DNA of 64,000 nt, from the NCBI RefSeq assembly GCF_030463565.1, contig NC_134662.1, positions 1,426,001 through 1,490,000 of the forward strand, written 5' to 3'. Below, piece after piece: positions 41,601 through 50,000 of the stretch. The stretch's first letter is position 1. Each line of letters starts with the position of its first letter. The translations under genes were made by a program, and so were the position numbers. This stretch comes from Pelecanus crispus. Its lineage: Eukaryota; Chordata; Aves; Pelecaniformes; Pelecanidae. The notes beneath the pieces were generated by a model. It was given only the letters and a program-made list of their open reading frames with translations. It searched no databases and was not told where the DNA came from.

Positions 41601-42118
41601 CACTCTGGCAGCCGACAGACGAGAGGAGTTGGGTTTACTCCCCGCTCCACTATAGCGCTCAACTCCACTCTGTCTCCGATGAGGAGAGCGATACAGTAAG
41701 TGTACAAGAACGTGTGCCGGGTGCCCGGTGGGTTGAGGTCGGAGCTTGTGCTCCCCCTGCAAGGTCAGCTTGCAGAGGGAGCTGCTGTGGCCTCTGTGCA
41801 GCAAGGGGCTCTTGCATGGCTGCGGCAGAGCCCTGCTGCATCTCAGATCAGCTCTGTGGCAGCAGACGAGATCTCCTGTGCTGGCAGAGACCCGGTCTGC
41901 TCAGCAAGGGTTGTGGCTTGTTCCAAATCATTTGGTGCAGTGAAAGCTTTGGGGAGCTGAAGTTCTCCAGTCATGTTGTCGTTACTGGAGGATGCAAAAC
42001 AAACAGGCTTCTCTCTTCACGCTCGTTTTGACTCTGGGGAGTTGGCTGGGCTCAGACCTAACTGAACGCAAGGCAGATGCTTGGGTATTGACTCTGTTTT
42101 CTCTGCCTCTTGCAGTAA
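20611..42118 (+). CDS. PIP5K1C: Phosphatidylinositol-4-phosphate 5-kinase type I gamma (5'-partial)
   Basis: The enzyme phosphorylates PtdIns4P to PtdIns(4,5)P2 at focal adhesions, synapses and clathrin-coated pits. Exons 2 to the stop are present and join in frame with GT-AG boundaries (about 634 codons without the optional cassette); exon 1 with the start codon lies upstream of the window. Visible kinase elements, in order: the glycine-rich loop [15 protein letters not shown] with the IIK lysine (exon at 26262), [14 protein letters not shown] (28540), the catalytic-aspartate motif MDYSLL (29361), the metal-binding IID motif (30779), and the substrate-selecting activation loop from [14 protein letters not shown] into [11 protein letters not shown] (31393, 32448). 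The tail ends in [11 protein letters not shown], the known talin/AP-2 binding motif of the long p90 isoform. Identity to human PIP5K1C is near complete across the kinase core, which separates it from PIP5K1A and PIP5K1B; the talin-binding tail is specific to gamma. Confidence 0.97.
22962..23048 (+). CDS. PIP5K1C: PIP5K1C exon 3
   Basis: Twenty-nine codons in phase 0, from [10 protein letters not shown] to the strongly conserved [16 protein letters not shown]. The acceptor is ttgcag. The donor is gtttgg, which is weak. Confidence 0.93.
23400..23530 (+). CDS. PIP5K1C: PIP5K1C exon 4 (start of kinase domain)
   Basis: Encodes [20 protein letters not shown] through VVESIFFP and ends in the first two bases of a serine codon. 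It is the N-terminal lobe of the kinase, including the segment [19 protein letters not shown]. Boundaries are ctgccag/acc and cccaag/gtaaag. Confidence 0.96.
24152..24269 (+). CDS. PIP5K1C: PIP5K1C exon 5
   Basis: Completes the split serine and encodes [20 protein letters not shown] through [12 protein letters not shown]. Boundaries are tgtgcag/c and atttg/gtatgg. It differs from human mainly at HHYAD versus HHFQD. Confidence 0.96.
26262..26414 (+). CDS. PIP5K1C: PIP5K1C exon 6 (ATP-binding loop)
   Basis: Fifty-one codons in phase 0, beginning [12 protein letters not shown]. It carries the glycine-rich nucleotide-binding loop [17 protein letters not shown] and the conserved lysine of [13 protein letters not shown], and ends at LLPGYYM. 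The exon appears identical to human at the protein level. Confidence 0.97.
28540..28839 (+). CDS. PIP5K1C: PIP5K1C exon 7 (kinase core)
   Basis: One hundred codons in phase 0, from [20 protein letters not shown] to VKTLQRDCL. It contains [10 protein letters not shown], the [10 protein letters not shown] motif and the basic stretch [10 protein letters not shown] next to the membrane-facing surface. It is the largest exon and the strongest single identifier of the gene. Confidence 0.98.
29361..29566 (+). CDS. PIP5K1C: PIP5K1C exon 8 (catalytic MDYSLL)
   Basis: Begins [20 protein letters not shown], with the catalytic aspartate in MDYSLL. It continues through the linker [20 protein letters not shown] and IQGGAARGE. 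It ends with two bases of a threonine codon; the true donor is gac ac/gtaggt. The in-frame TAG just after it is intronic. Confidence 0.96.
30779..30862 (+). CDS. PIP5K1C: PIP5K1C exon 9 (IID motif)
   Basis: Completes the split threonine, then reads [19 protein letters not shown] followed by IIDILQSY and part of an arginine codon. The IID aspartate is the metal-coordinating residue of PIP kinases. Boundaries are acctacag/g and tacag/gtaggt. Confidence 0.95.
31393..31441 (+). CDS. PIP5K1C: PIP5K1C exon 10 (activation loop, first half)
   Basis: Completes the arginine and encodes [16 protein letters not shown]. This includes the KKLEH segment, whose glutamate determines type I (PtdIns4P) substrate preference in this family. 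Boundaries are aattag/g and gatggg/gtgagt. Confidence 0.95.
32448..32532 (+). CDS. PIP5K1C: PIP5K1C exon 11 (activation loop, second half)
   Basis: Encodes [19 protein letters not shown] and TNTVFRKNS plus the first base of a serine codon, closing the kinase domain. Boundaries are tttgtag/gac and tcct/gtaagt. Confidence 0.95.
32893..33054 (+). CDS. PIP5K1C: PIP5K1C exon 12 (start of variable tail)
   Basis: Completes the serine and encodes [20 protein letters not shown], then [20 protein letters not shown] and [12 protein letters not shown]. This is the linker between kinase domain and C-terminal tail and is less conserved than the core. The acceptor is catccag; the donor is gaag/gtaatg. Confidence 0.93.
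34041..34179 (+). CDS. PIP5K1C: PIP5K1C exon 13
   Basis: Encodes [20 protein letters not shown], then [20 protein letters not shown] and SEQPRYR, nearly identical to human. The chosen acceptor is the second AG of a NAGNAG pair (34036-34037 and 34039-34040). A second GT lies six bases upstream of the chosen donor. Both alternatives keep the frame. Confidence 0.92.
34460..34492 (+). CDS. PIP5K1C: PIP5K1C exon 14 (micro-exon)
   Basis: A 33-base exon encoding [10 protein letters not shown], equivalent to human RRTQSSGQDG. Boundaries are tctgcag/g and ggcag/gtgaga. It is too short to show as a separate reading frame and was placed by phase and homology. Confidence 0.88.
36982..37086 (+). CDS. PIP5K1C: PIP5K1C exon 15
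   Basis: Encodes the acidic segment [20 protein letters not shown], then [14 protein letters not shown]. It aligns with human EEDLQQITVQVEPACSVEIV. The donor must be aaaga/gtgagt, leaving a split glutamate, because the following exon begins with a. Confidence 0.88.
37364..37496 (+). CDS. PIP5K1C: PIP5K1C exon 16 (ASQAS repeats)
   Basis: Encodes [19 protein letters not shown], then [19 protein letters not shown] and VTDIYF. A 7-residue unit ([14 protein letters not shown]) is repeated in tandem, as in human. The exon ends in phase 0 at TDIYF, the point at which the short p87 isoform stops. Confidence 0.93.
39266..39340 (+). CDS. PIP5K1C: PIP5K1C optional cassette exon (tail exon A)
   Basis: Seventy-five bases, phase 0 at both ends, between catccag and gtaagt. 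It encodes [17 protein letters not shown] and then TTSLSSGI. I associate it with the brain-enriched gamma isoform known from mammals, which carries an insert of about 26 residues at this place; the identity of the insert sequence is from memory. Inclusion or skipping keeps the frame. The motif [10 protein letters not shown] parallels [10 protein letters not shown] in the next exon. Confidence 0.85.
41612..41695 (+). CDS. PIP5K1C: PIP5K1C exon 17 (talin/AP-2 binding tail, exon B)
   Basis: Twenty-eight codons in phase 0: [17 protein letters not shown], then [11 protein letters not shown]. This is the tail that distinguishes p90 from p87. [10 protein letters not shown] is the motif bound by the talin FERM domain and by AP-2. 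The donor acagtaagt follows. Without splicing the frame would run on to 42031, but human ends at the same SDT, supporting the splice. Confidence 0.95.
42116..42118 (+). CDS. PIP5K1C: PIP5K1C terminal exon: stop codon
   Basis: The acceptor ctcttgcag is followed directly by TAA. Phase-0 joining from exon 16, cassette A or exon 17 therefore always terminates at once. This reproduces the human ends TDIYF (p87) and ESDT (p90). Confidence 0.88.
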   Translation, partial: 

Positions 42119-42666
42119 TCTCTATGCAGACACAGAAGCCCCAGAGAGCAGTGATTCCCTCTGCAGGTCGATGTGTTCCCTTTTCGTTGATGCAGCCGTT
42201 CCAGTGGGATGGGGAAGAGCTTGCTGACACCAGTATTGCTGCACTGCAGGATCCCAGGCACTGCATTTCAGAACGGAGCAAAACTATAACCGTGTATTTC
42301 TACTTATCCCAGACATGGGCAGCAAAGAAACCACCCACTCACCCGCAGCTACCAACGGAGACATCCAGCTGGGTGTAGAGAATCCTGGGTAGTAACACAG
42401 TGTTTTCCAGACGTGCACTACCGTAGCTACCTATCCATGTGTGATACTGTGAACCTTTTTAATTTTTTAATCATGTATTTATTTCTTTTATCTTTGCACA
42501 GAGACAGCACAAATGTGCTTTTTTTTTAAACATTTAGTTTACTGCACTTTTCTTTTTGTTGTTGTTGTCATATATTTGTGCATCAGAAAGGAGTGTGAGA
42601 CCTCACTGGAGAATTGGTAGGAGCACGTTGCTGGGGAGGGCAGGGGCCGGAGTGGCTTCATTTGAG

Positions 42667-42873
42667 GCAGCAGCGTGGTCTAACCAACTGATGGAGTCAG
42701 GAGGTTTAAGGCTGTCCAGACTCTGCCACGGTTCTGCCGAGTGACGTAAGGCAAGTCACTTAACCACTCTGTGCCTCGGTTTCCCCCGTGCTAATGGGTG
42801 TACAGTACCCACTTCCGTTAAAGCACTTAAACCCTGGGATGAAAGGTGCTATGTAAATGCAATGTATTAAAGG
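42667..42873 (+). mobile_element. MIR-type (CORE-SINE) retrotransposon
   Basis: The element opens with a tRNA-like head (gcagcgtggtctaacc). It then reads through a gtcaggaggttt and ctctgccac segment into the diagnostic core around ggcaagtcacttaacc, ctctgtgcctcggtttccc, then gtacagtaccc. It ends in a gatgaaaggtgctatgtaa tail. This is the order of an amniote MIR element, nearly full length, in sense orientation to PIP5K1C. Subfamily cannot be set without alignment. Confidence 0.85.
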
Positions 42874-45800
42874 CCATTGAATAGAATTGCTCCCATGTTA
42901 CAGTAGTCCAAAGTAGCCATGCCAATTTACTTGGATTCAAAAATCGCTAGTGACTTCTCTTGATCTGTAACACCGTGCGGGGGAAGCAAACGATTCCTGG
43001 CGACAGTGACATGGTCACCTCGGCTCTCCTCCGGACATCGCGATGGGTTCTTGCCTTCACCATGAGCTGCACTGCTGCGTCACCCCCTCCCTCCATGCTT
43101 GGATTCCACGCTTCATCGTACCGGCTGCCACACTACCGCCTGCTCCAGACAGGAGGCATGGACAGATGAGAACTGTGCACCTCCAGGGACCAGCCGCACC
43201 GGAGTGCGAGTTCCCCCGTCTGCCCGGCCCCAGGTGTGGCTTGTCCGGACACTGCATCCTACTGGAGCCACTTAGCACCTTGCATGCTCATGGGTGTATC
43301 TGACCACCCAGTACTTGGGGGTCTTGAACGTTGGGTTCACACGTATCCTCCGTACCTCAGGGCAGTCAGGGAGGTGCGTGCACGTCTGCACACACTGGAG
43401 GCAGAAACAGAAGCTTGGTTCTGCCACCTAAGTGTGCCAGGCGGTGTTGTGTTCACAGACTCTGTTGGACAAAAAGCTGGGTGACTGGAATGTTGCCTGT
43501 GGTAACATCTGCTATTGGAAATTGCTGCTTTGGATGTCTGAGACAGTTTTCTTTTTGTGGGCTGCAGGCTTTAGGTGAGAGGATTTGGTGTCACTGGGGT
43601 AGTGTTCAGACGAGGCTCATCCATCTCTCAGGAGGACACACACCATAGCAATTGTCTTGAACTCCAGCAATCCCATCCTCATCTCCCAGAGAGAAGAAAG
43701 GAAAACCTTTAGACCAGAGGGAGCCAGGTCTTACTCGTGCTTTATGAGCCTCACTTGAGAAAGAGGGTCAAAATCTCTTTATTCTCATTACAGTCTTCAG
43801 ACTGTCCTTGGGATTCCTTGTAGTGGAGTGGGGAAGCAGGACCCTTCTCTCGGGGCTCAGTCCCCCCAGTCTGCCTTCATAGCAGCACTCAGGATGGGTT
43901 AATTCAGGTCCCAGAAGGTAACTGGGCTGGTGGGAAGCTCTTCCCCTCTGCAGTGTGCTGAACTCGGTGAGGATCTTCATGAATTGACGTTTTCTTGCCT
44001 ACAAGTACAGGACCCAGACTTCCCGCCCCTTGCCTGCAGATGCTGAAGGGTGTAAGGTGTGCTTCTCTTGAGAGCATAGGCTGGGGGTCTTGCAAGCTGC
44101 TAACATCAGATGTATTCATGTATTTACCAAATAATCTGTCAAAAGTCTTTCAAGACACTCTCTCCTTTCAGTTGCTACTTGACAGCTCGTTCACCCCCTA
44201 GTAGCGTTGCTCCATGGCAGCCCCTGCAGTAGGCTGGGGAACGGCTCCTAACCCACCCCCATCTGCTTGTGCCAGTCCCGCCTGGGCGCCGCAGGCTGCG
44301 TGGGCAGTGCTACGGGGGCTCAGCGGTTTGGCGGAGGGGAGACGGGAGGAGTGCAATACCTAGAGACTAACCTGCCTCTGGGCTTGAAAGCAAGAGGCTT
44401 CAAAATGCTAACAATTCAGCCTTTGGGTTTTTCCCTCCAGAAGCGTGTTGCCATGCGTAGAGGGGCCAGAGGGAGCCACATCCCTTCTGTATGTTCAGGT
44501 GTGGCTCTTGGGAGCTGCGCTGGAGGAACATAGCTCTGGGAGGTTGGGCTTGGGCTGTCTGACCCGAGGCCCAGCTGCCCTGGTACCACCTTGTTCGTGG
44601 GTTGGTGGGTTTAGCCTCGTCGGGACTTTCCAGCCAACTGAAATCAAGCATCTTGTGTAAGATGGTTTAAGCATCGTTGATGAAGACTTTATTCCTTCCC
44701 CTCATTTTGGGGGTCTCTAAAGCTGCTTAGCCTCTGTGCAGGGAGCATCTGAGCCCCGTCTTCATGGAGTACCTCAGTGAATGAACTTGGCAAGCTGGAG
44801 CTGTGCTTGGCCCCAAGAGATGTGGGGAAACCCAGCCCTTTTGCAGCATGTTCATTCTAAGCATCATCTTTCCTCAAGTGTTCAGGCTTTTTGAGACAAT
44901 CCTTGTGCAGTTCTGTAGCACTGAACCCTTTGGAGCGAGCAGGTCTGGGCACGGAGGGTTGGTCCTGCAAGAGGACGTGCAAAGGGCTTAGAGCAACTTT
45001 GTCACCGTGAGGGGACAGGAGGAACCTTCCTTTTTGGAGATGCTGATCTGAAATGGAAACTGCCTGTTCCCAGGCTCACACACACTCCCTGCTGTGTCAC
45101 CTACTCCGGTTAGCTCGGTGCTGGAGAGCTGCTCAGCCTCTGCTTCCCATGGAGGCTAAAAGGACCTTGGAGTTTAAAGCTTGCTCTTAGCCTACCTCTC
45201 TGCGCTGTGCTGCAATGTGCGGAGTCAGAGGAGGGCAGGACGAGGTCTGGCCCACAGGGAAGAGCATGGGCCCTTTTTTGGGGAAGAGAACCCCCACCTG
45301 TCCTTGGTCTGAATGTCCCTCCAGCTGTACTTCCAGCTCATCCGGGACGTAAGTTGCCTGTACTTTCTCTGTCAGGGCTTTCTCTAGTGACACAGCAGCT
45401 CGCTGGCAGGTGCTGTCCCTGTAACCCCCCCGCTCTCTCCATCGTTAAAAGGAGGCACCGTGTTTCTCTGGCTCCTCTGGGATTTGAGCAGAGCAGCCCT
45501 GCGAGCCAGCTGGTTCCCATGCAGCCACTGCTCTCCTTCATCCCCATCATCCCAGCTCAGCTCTGCGGGACATGCCCTGAACATTGCCTGGTGCTGAGGC
45601 TGCTGGTGAGCTTTCGGCTCGGGCTCTCGCCAAAATGCAGGCGGCTGCTGCCTGCCAGGTGTGGATTTGGCAAGAGAAAAGTGGTATCTCTCTATATGCT
45701 TGCCGTCAAGCTCCTGGAGAGGCTCTGCGCTTCGCAGGCATGTGTAGAGCAGAGGTGTGGGGCGAACCGAGGAGCTGGTTTAGAGCGCCCTGAACGCTCA

Positions 45801-46339
45801 CGCAAGGGATCCAGCTTTTGGCTGCTGCGGTCTCTGGTGAGCGGCTTGGCCACGTGTGCTGAAATTGCGCTTTGGAAAGTTTTTTAGTGAAGCCAGAGTG
45901 CTTGGAGGTCTTGGCACAGGGCTGGCACAGGCACCGCGGGCTCCATCACCCTGGGTCCTCGCCGAGCTCCGAAAGCACGGCCCGGCCCGGCGTTCCCCCT
46001 TCTCTCATTCCCAGCCACTGTCGTGCTCCAGCTCTTTTGGAAAAGGACAAGGCGAAAGCCACGGCTCAGGCGTACCGAATCATGTCTGATTTTTCTTTCT
46101 GTTGATGTCTACATTAGACCCGAGTATGTTCTATTGGATGTTCATATTCCCACTGATTTTCCGTGTCCGCTCTGTGCGTGCACCATGTAACGAATGTATG
46201 TAAGTAGGGGGGTGCGGGGGCTGGCGGCCAAAACGTGATGCCAACCCGTGGGTGTTGTCATGTTTCTCTTTTTTTTTGGGGGGGGGGTGAAATCATGAGT
46301 GCTTTATTTCTTTTTCTTGGTTGTTTTGAGGGTCCGTGT

Positions 46340-46365
46340 CCCCCCCCCCGCCCCCCCCCCCCCCC
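46340..46365. repeat. Poly-C tract
   Basis: A run of C interrupted by a single G at 46350. Length in such tracts is unreliable in assemblies. It lies just upstream of the CACTIN CpG island. Confidence 0.9.
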
Positions 46366-46690
46366 TTCGGGAAGACCTTTTTCCAGAGAACTGTAAATTG
46401 ATGCTATCTGTCCTCGGCTCTGTGATAAAGCATACTGTAGTCTGTGCTGTGCTCACTGCGGGCGGCTCTGCCTCCTCTCTGCTGCGCCTCGGGGGGGAAA
46501 GGGAGAAAAAAGGAGAAGGGGAGGGGAGGGGAGGGAGGGGAGGGGAGGGGAGGGGCCGCCGCGCTCCCCGCCTCCCGCCGGGGCCTCGCCGCGGAGCTGC
46601 CCCGGCCCCGCCTGCGGCCCAGGCCCCGGCCCCGGCCCCGGCCCCGCCAACCTCGGGGGCGGCCGGGCAGTGGCGGGGGGCGGCCGGGCC

Positions 46691-46825
46691 GTCAGGCGGG
46701 CGGGGGGCGGGCGGTCGGTCCGTCAGGCGGGCGCGGAGGGCGGGGGGCGGTCGGTCCGGCCGTCAGGCGGGCGCGGAGGGCGGGGGGCGGTCGGTCCGGC
46801 CGTCAGGCGGGCGCGGAGGGCGGCC
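46691..46825. repeat. GC-rich minisatellite with 40-bp unit
   Basis: The phrase gtcaggcgggcg recurs at 46691, 46722, 46762 and 46802. Copies at 46722-46761 and 46762-46801 are identical 40-mers; the first spacing is 31 and the last copy is partial. It sits about 60-190 bp upstream of the CACTIN start codon. Confidence 0.92.
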
Positions 46826-46878
46826 CTGCGCGCCGGGCGCTGCCGCAGGCCCCCGGGGCGGAGCCGCAGCCGGAGCCC

Positions 46879-47028
46879 ATGGGCTCGGGGTCGCGCAGCC
46901 CGGCCCGCCGGCGGCGGTCCCGCTCGCCGCGGCGGGGAGCGGGGCCGGGAGCGCTCCGGCAGCCGGGAGGAGCGGCGGCGGCGGCGCAGCCGCAGCCGGA
47001 GCCGGGGCCGCCGGGAGCCGAGCTCGGG
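46879..47028 (+). CDS. CACTIN: CACTIN exon 1 (RS-rich N-terminus, frame break)
   Basis: From the ATG the frame reads MGSGSRSPARRRRSRSPRR, typical of cactin. It then leaves the RS pattern. The expected continuation, ERGRERSGSREERRRRRSRS, is one base out of register from 46937 and is the frame that splices correctly at gg/gtgagc into exon 2. A surplus G in 46934-46937 explains this, either as an assembly error or as a real variant. The alternative is an upstream ATG at 46670 in the second frame, which would add a long glycine/arginine segment read from the minisatellite; that seems less likely. Confidence 0.75.
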
Positions 47029-50000
47029 GTGAGCGGCACCGGGAGGCGGCCGGGCCTCGCCTGAGGGGGAGCCGGGCCGCGGTGTGCCGGGCGCGGGGGG
47101 GGGCCGGCTCCGCTGTGGCCGGGGGCTCGGGCGGGCCAAGCCAGGCCCCTCTCCCCGCCCCCGGTGCCCGGCTGGGCTGAAGGCGCCGGGGGAGCGCGGG
47201 GAGAGGCCGCGGCCGGGCCCAGCCCCTCGGGGCGGTGCGGGGGGTCCCGCCGGGCCCGCGCTGAGCCGCGGGGCAGCCGCGGGCACGGGGGGACCGGGGG
47301 AGGCTTGAGTACGCCCGGGCTGAGGAGGGGGTTGAAAGTGGCGTCCGCGGCACAAAACCAGCCCGTGTGGGGTTTTGCTGGGGGGAGGGGGGTGGGACAG
47401 GGGGGCAGGTACTGCCACGAAAGCGCCTTTGGGTTTTCTCGGCTCTGCTGGTGGCTCTGGACGCAGCTTGGGTCGGTTCTCACCGCACCTGCAGCAGGGG
47501 AACGTGCTCCTCTCTGGAGCGCCCGTTGTCCGACACGCAGCCAGTAACCATCTCCCGACTGAAGCACGGCTTTCCCCCCACCCCAGCTCCAACTCTGGCG
47601 ATGAGAGACAGAAATGGAAGAAGAAGAAAAGCAAAAGCAGGGACCAGCACCATAAAAGCCAGAAGAAACACCGCTCGCGGTCCCGGGGTCGCTCCTCTGG
47701 CTCGAGCTCAGAGCGTGAACGAGACAAGAGAAGAGCCCGGAGCAGAGAGCGGCGGAGGAAGAGAGATGGCTCCAAGTCTTCTGTGTCCTCCGTCAGCTCT
47801 CCCTCCCCGCCGCGCTCCCGGGGCAGGGAGGAGACGGGGCAGCAGCTGAGCCTCCAGGAGCGCTTGAGGCTGAAGGAGGAGAAGAAGAAGCAGGCTGCGC
47901 TCATGAAAGCCTTGGAGACGCCCGAGGAGAAACGGGCTCGCCGGCTGGCCAAGAAGGAGGCCAAGGAGAGAAAGAAGCGGGAGAAGATGGGGTGGGGAGA
48001 GGAGTACATGGGTTACACCAACACCGACAATCCCTTTGGGGACAACAACCTGCTGGGCACCTTCATCTGGAGCAAGGTGAGCTCTCCTCTGTGTGTTGTA
48101 GGAGGCTGTTGGAAGGAGCTCGTGCCCCTGCGGCCACCATGGGACAGGACAGAGGAGCAGTGGGTCACCGGGGGGGGACCTCTGCTTGAGGCGGGAACCT
48201 CTGTAACACTAAAAGCAGCCACATGAGAGCAAAGCGCTCACCTAGGGCAGCAGCTGGGTGTTTCTGATGAGCTCAGTGGGGTTTTACCCCCTTTCTCTTG
48301 AAGACCCAGGTCTGTAGCCAGGGGTGTGGGATGAGGAGGTGCATCAGGGTGCAGGAGAGGGACCCAGACCTGCTGGGAGCTGCCAGCTGAGTGCTGGGCA
48401 GTGTTTACTGGTGTGTTAGCGCTTGCCAGGTCGGGTGGTCTCCCTGGGCTGAGCCTGGATTTTGCTGAGGGGCTTCAGGAGTAGGACTTGAGGGGTTTGG
48501 GGATCTTTGACAGGATCAGAGCTTGCTGGAGCAGCAGAAGCGGGTGGATGTGGTGGCATTTGCTGGCTGGTGAGAGACTGTAGAGGCTGCTGGGTTTCAC
48601 AGCTTCCCTTGGCCACTCTATTTCAGGCACTGGAAAAGAAAGGGATCAGCCACCTGGATGAGAAGGACCTGAAGGAGAGGAACAAGCGAATCCAGGAGGA
48701 CAATCGCCTGGAGCTGCAGAAGGTGAGATCAGAAGTCCCCTCCCTCCCACTGTCTGACAGAGAACCCTGTGGACAGCACAGTTCTCCCAGTCACTCGCCT
48801 GAAAGTCCCCTTGTTCTTCTCACTGGGGGTGCCCACAGGCTGTAGGATGTAGGATCGGGGGGACCGCAGCGTACTGACTTCTGCTATTGCAGGGTGAGAA
48901 GACTCCTCTTGGGGTTGAGTCCAGCTCAGGAGGTGCTGAGGAGGACAAGTGCCAGGTCACGGCACTGAGGCACTTGGTTGTGCTTGTGTCCCGTCCTCCA
49001 AAGGGCTGGCAGCGAGCAGCAAGCACCCGGCCCCACTGGCCCACGCTGGCTCTTCTGCATGGCTCCTGGCTCCCTGGGGGGCCTCGGGCCGATCGCAGGA
49101 GCCAAGGCAGCTCAGTGAGCAGGGTTACGGCTGCATCCTCAAACAGGTGTCCTGCATGGGTGCCCCATCCACAGTGGCCTCACGTCTCCCTTCACCCCGG
49201 GCAGGTGAAGCAGCTGCGCCTGGAGCGGGAGCGGGAGAAGGCGATGCGTGAGCAGGAGCTGGAGATGCTGCAGCGGGAGAAAGAGGCAGAGCACTTCAAA
49301 ACCTGGGAGGAGCAGGAGGACAACTTCCACCTGCAGCAGGCCAAGCTGCGGTATGCGTGTGGCTTTGCAGGGACGGGCCCCCCCTAGGGAGCAGAGGATG
49401 GCAGGCGCTGCTCACTGTTCCTCTCCTCTTACCCAGCTCTAAGATCCGGATTCGGGATGGGAGGGCGAAACCTATTGACCTTCTGGCCAAGTACATCAGC
49501 GCGGAGGACGACGACCTGGCTGTGGAGATGCACGAGCCCTACACCTTCCTGAACGGCCTGACTGTCTCCGACATGGAGGATCTGGTGGAGGACATCCAGG
49601 TGCCAGCTCCGCCGCCCCTGTGCCAGGACTGGCTGAGGGGCCACAGCTCAAGGCTTCCCCCCTCAGCTCTGCTTCCCTGCCCATGGTGCCAGAGCAGATG
49701 CCTGACATCCTGCTTGTCACCTGCCTGCAGGTTTACATGGAGCTGGAGCAAGGGAAGAACGTGGACTTTTGGAGGGACATGACCATCATCACAGAGGATG
49801 AGATAGCCAAGCTCCGCAAACTGGAGGCCTCTGGGAAAGGAGGACCCGGTAAGCGGGAGGGCAGAGCCTGGTGTGGGTGTCAAGGGGAGCGTAAGCAGGG
49901 CGTAGGGTCTGCCGTGTGCGCGCAGGCTCAGAGGGGTTCTCTGGGATCTGCTGGATGGAGGGCTGTGGATCTGGCAGCCATCCCCTGCTGCCGGGTGCAG

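Larger units (their letters stand above)
20643..42115 (+). other. PIP5K1C: PIP5K1C introns 2-17 (merged): no further genes seen
   Basis: The gaps between the listed exons range from about 0.3 to 2.5 kb. The longest are 20643-22961, 24270-26261, 26415-28539, 34493-36981 and 39341-41611. All have GT-AG ends. The reading frames inside them lack domains. No repeat family, tRNA or other RNA gene could be recognised. Confidence 0.7.
42119..46445 (+). other. PIP5K1C: PIP5K1C 3' UTR and spacer to CACTIN
   Basis: Transcribed trailer follows the TAA. The first 500 bases include AU-rich tracts (42450-42580), typical of a 3' UTR. A SINE lies at about 42667-42873 with an ATTAAA inside its end (42866-42871). 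The farthest plausible end is the variant signal GATAAA at 46424-46429, followed by a GT-rich stretch. Where cleavage takes place cannot be decided from sequence. No coding exon is recognised in this interval. Confidence 0.5.
46450..47400 (+). promoter_or_regulatory. CACTIN: CACTIN CpG-rich promoter and first-exon region
   Basis: Very high GC and CpG density starts shortly after the last PIP5K1C-like sequence and spans CACTIN exon 1 and the start of intron 1. It includes a GGGGA-type purine tract (about 46516-46555) able to form G-quadruplexes, and a GC minisatellite. No TATA box is evident, consistent with a housekeeping promoter. The start site cannot be placed. Confidence 0.6.

Noticed and set aside
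41696-42031. Continuation of the PIP5K1C p90 exon into the intron (112 extra codons)
   Set aside because: A strong donor (gtaagt) and the exact human end at ESDT with a TAA at the next acceptor show that this is intron read-through.
46299-47180. Long open frames through the CACTIN CpG island on both strands
   Set aside because: They are glycine/arginine/proline-rich and arise from GC composition and the minisatellite; only the short RS-rich exon 1 is supported.
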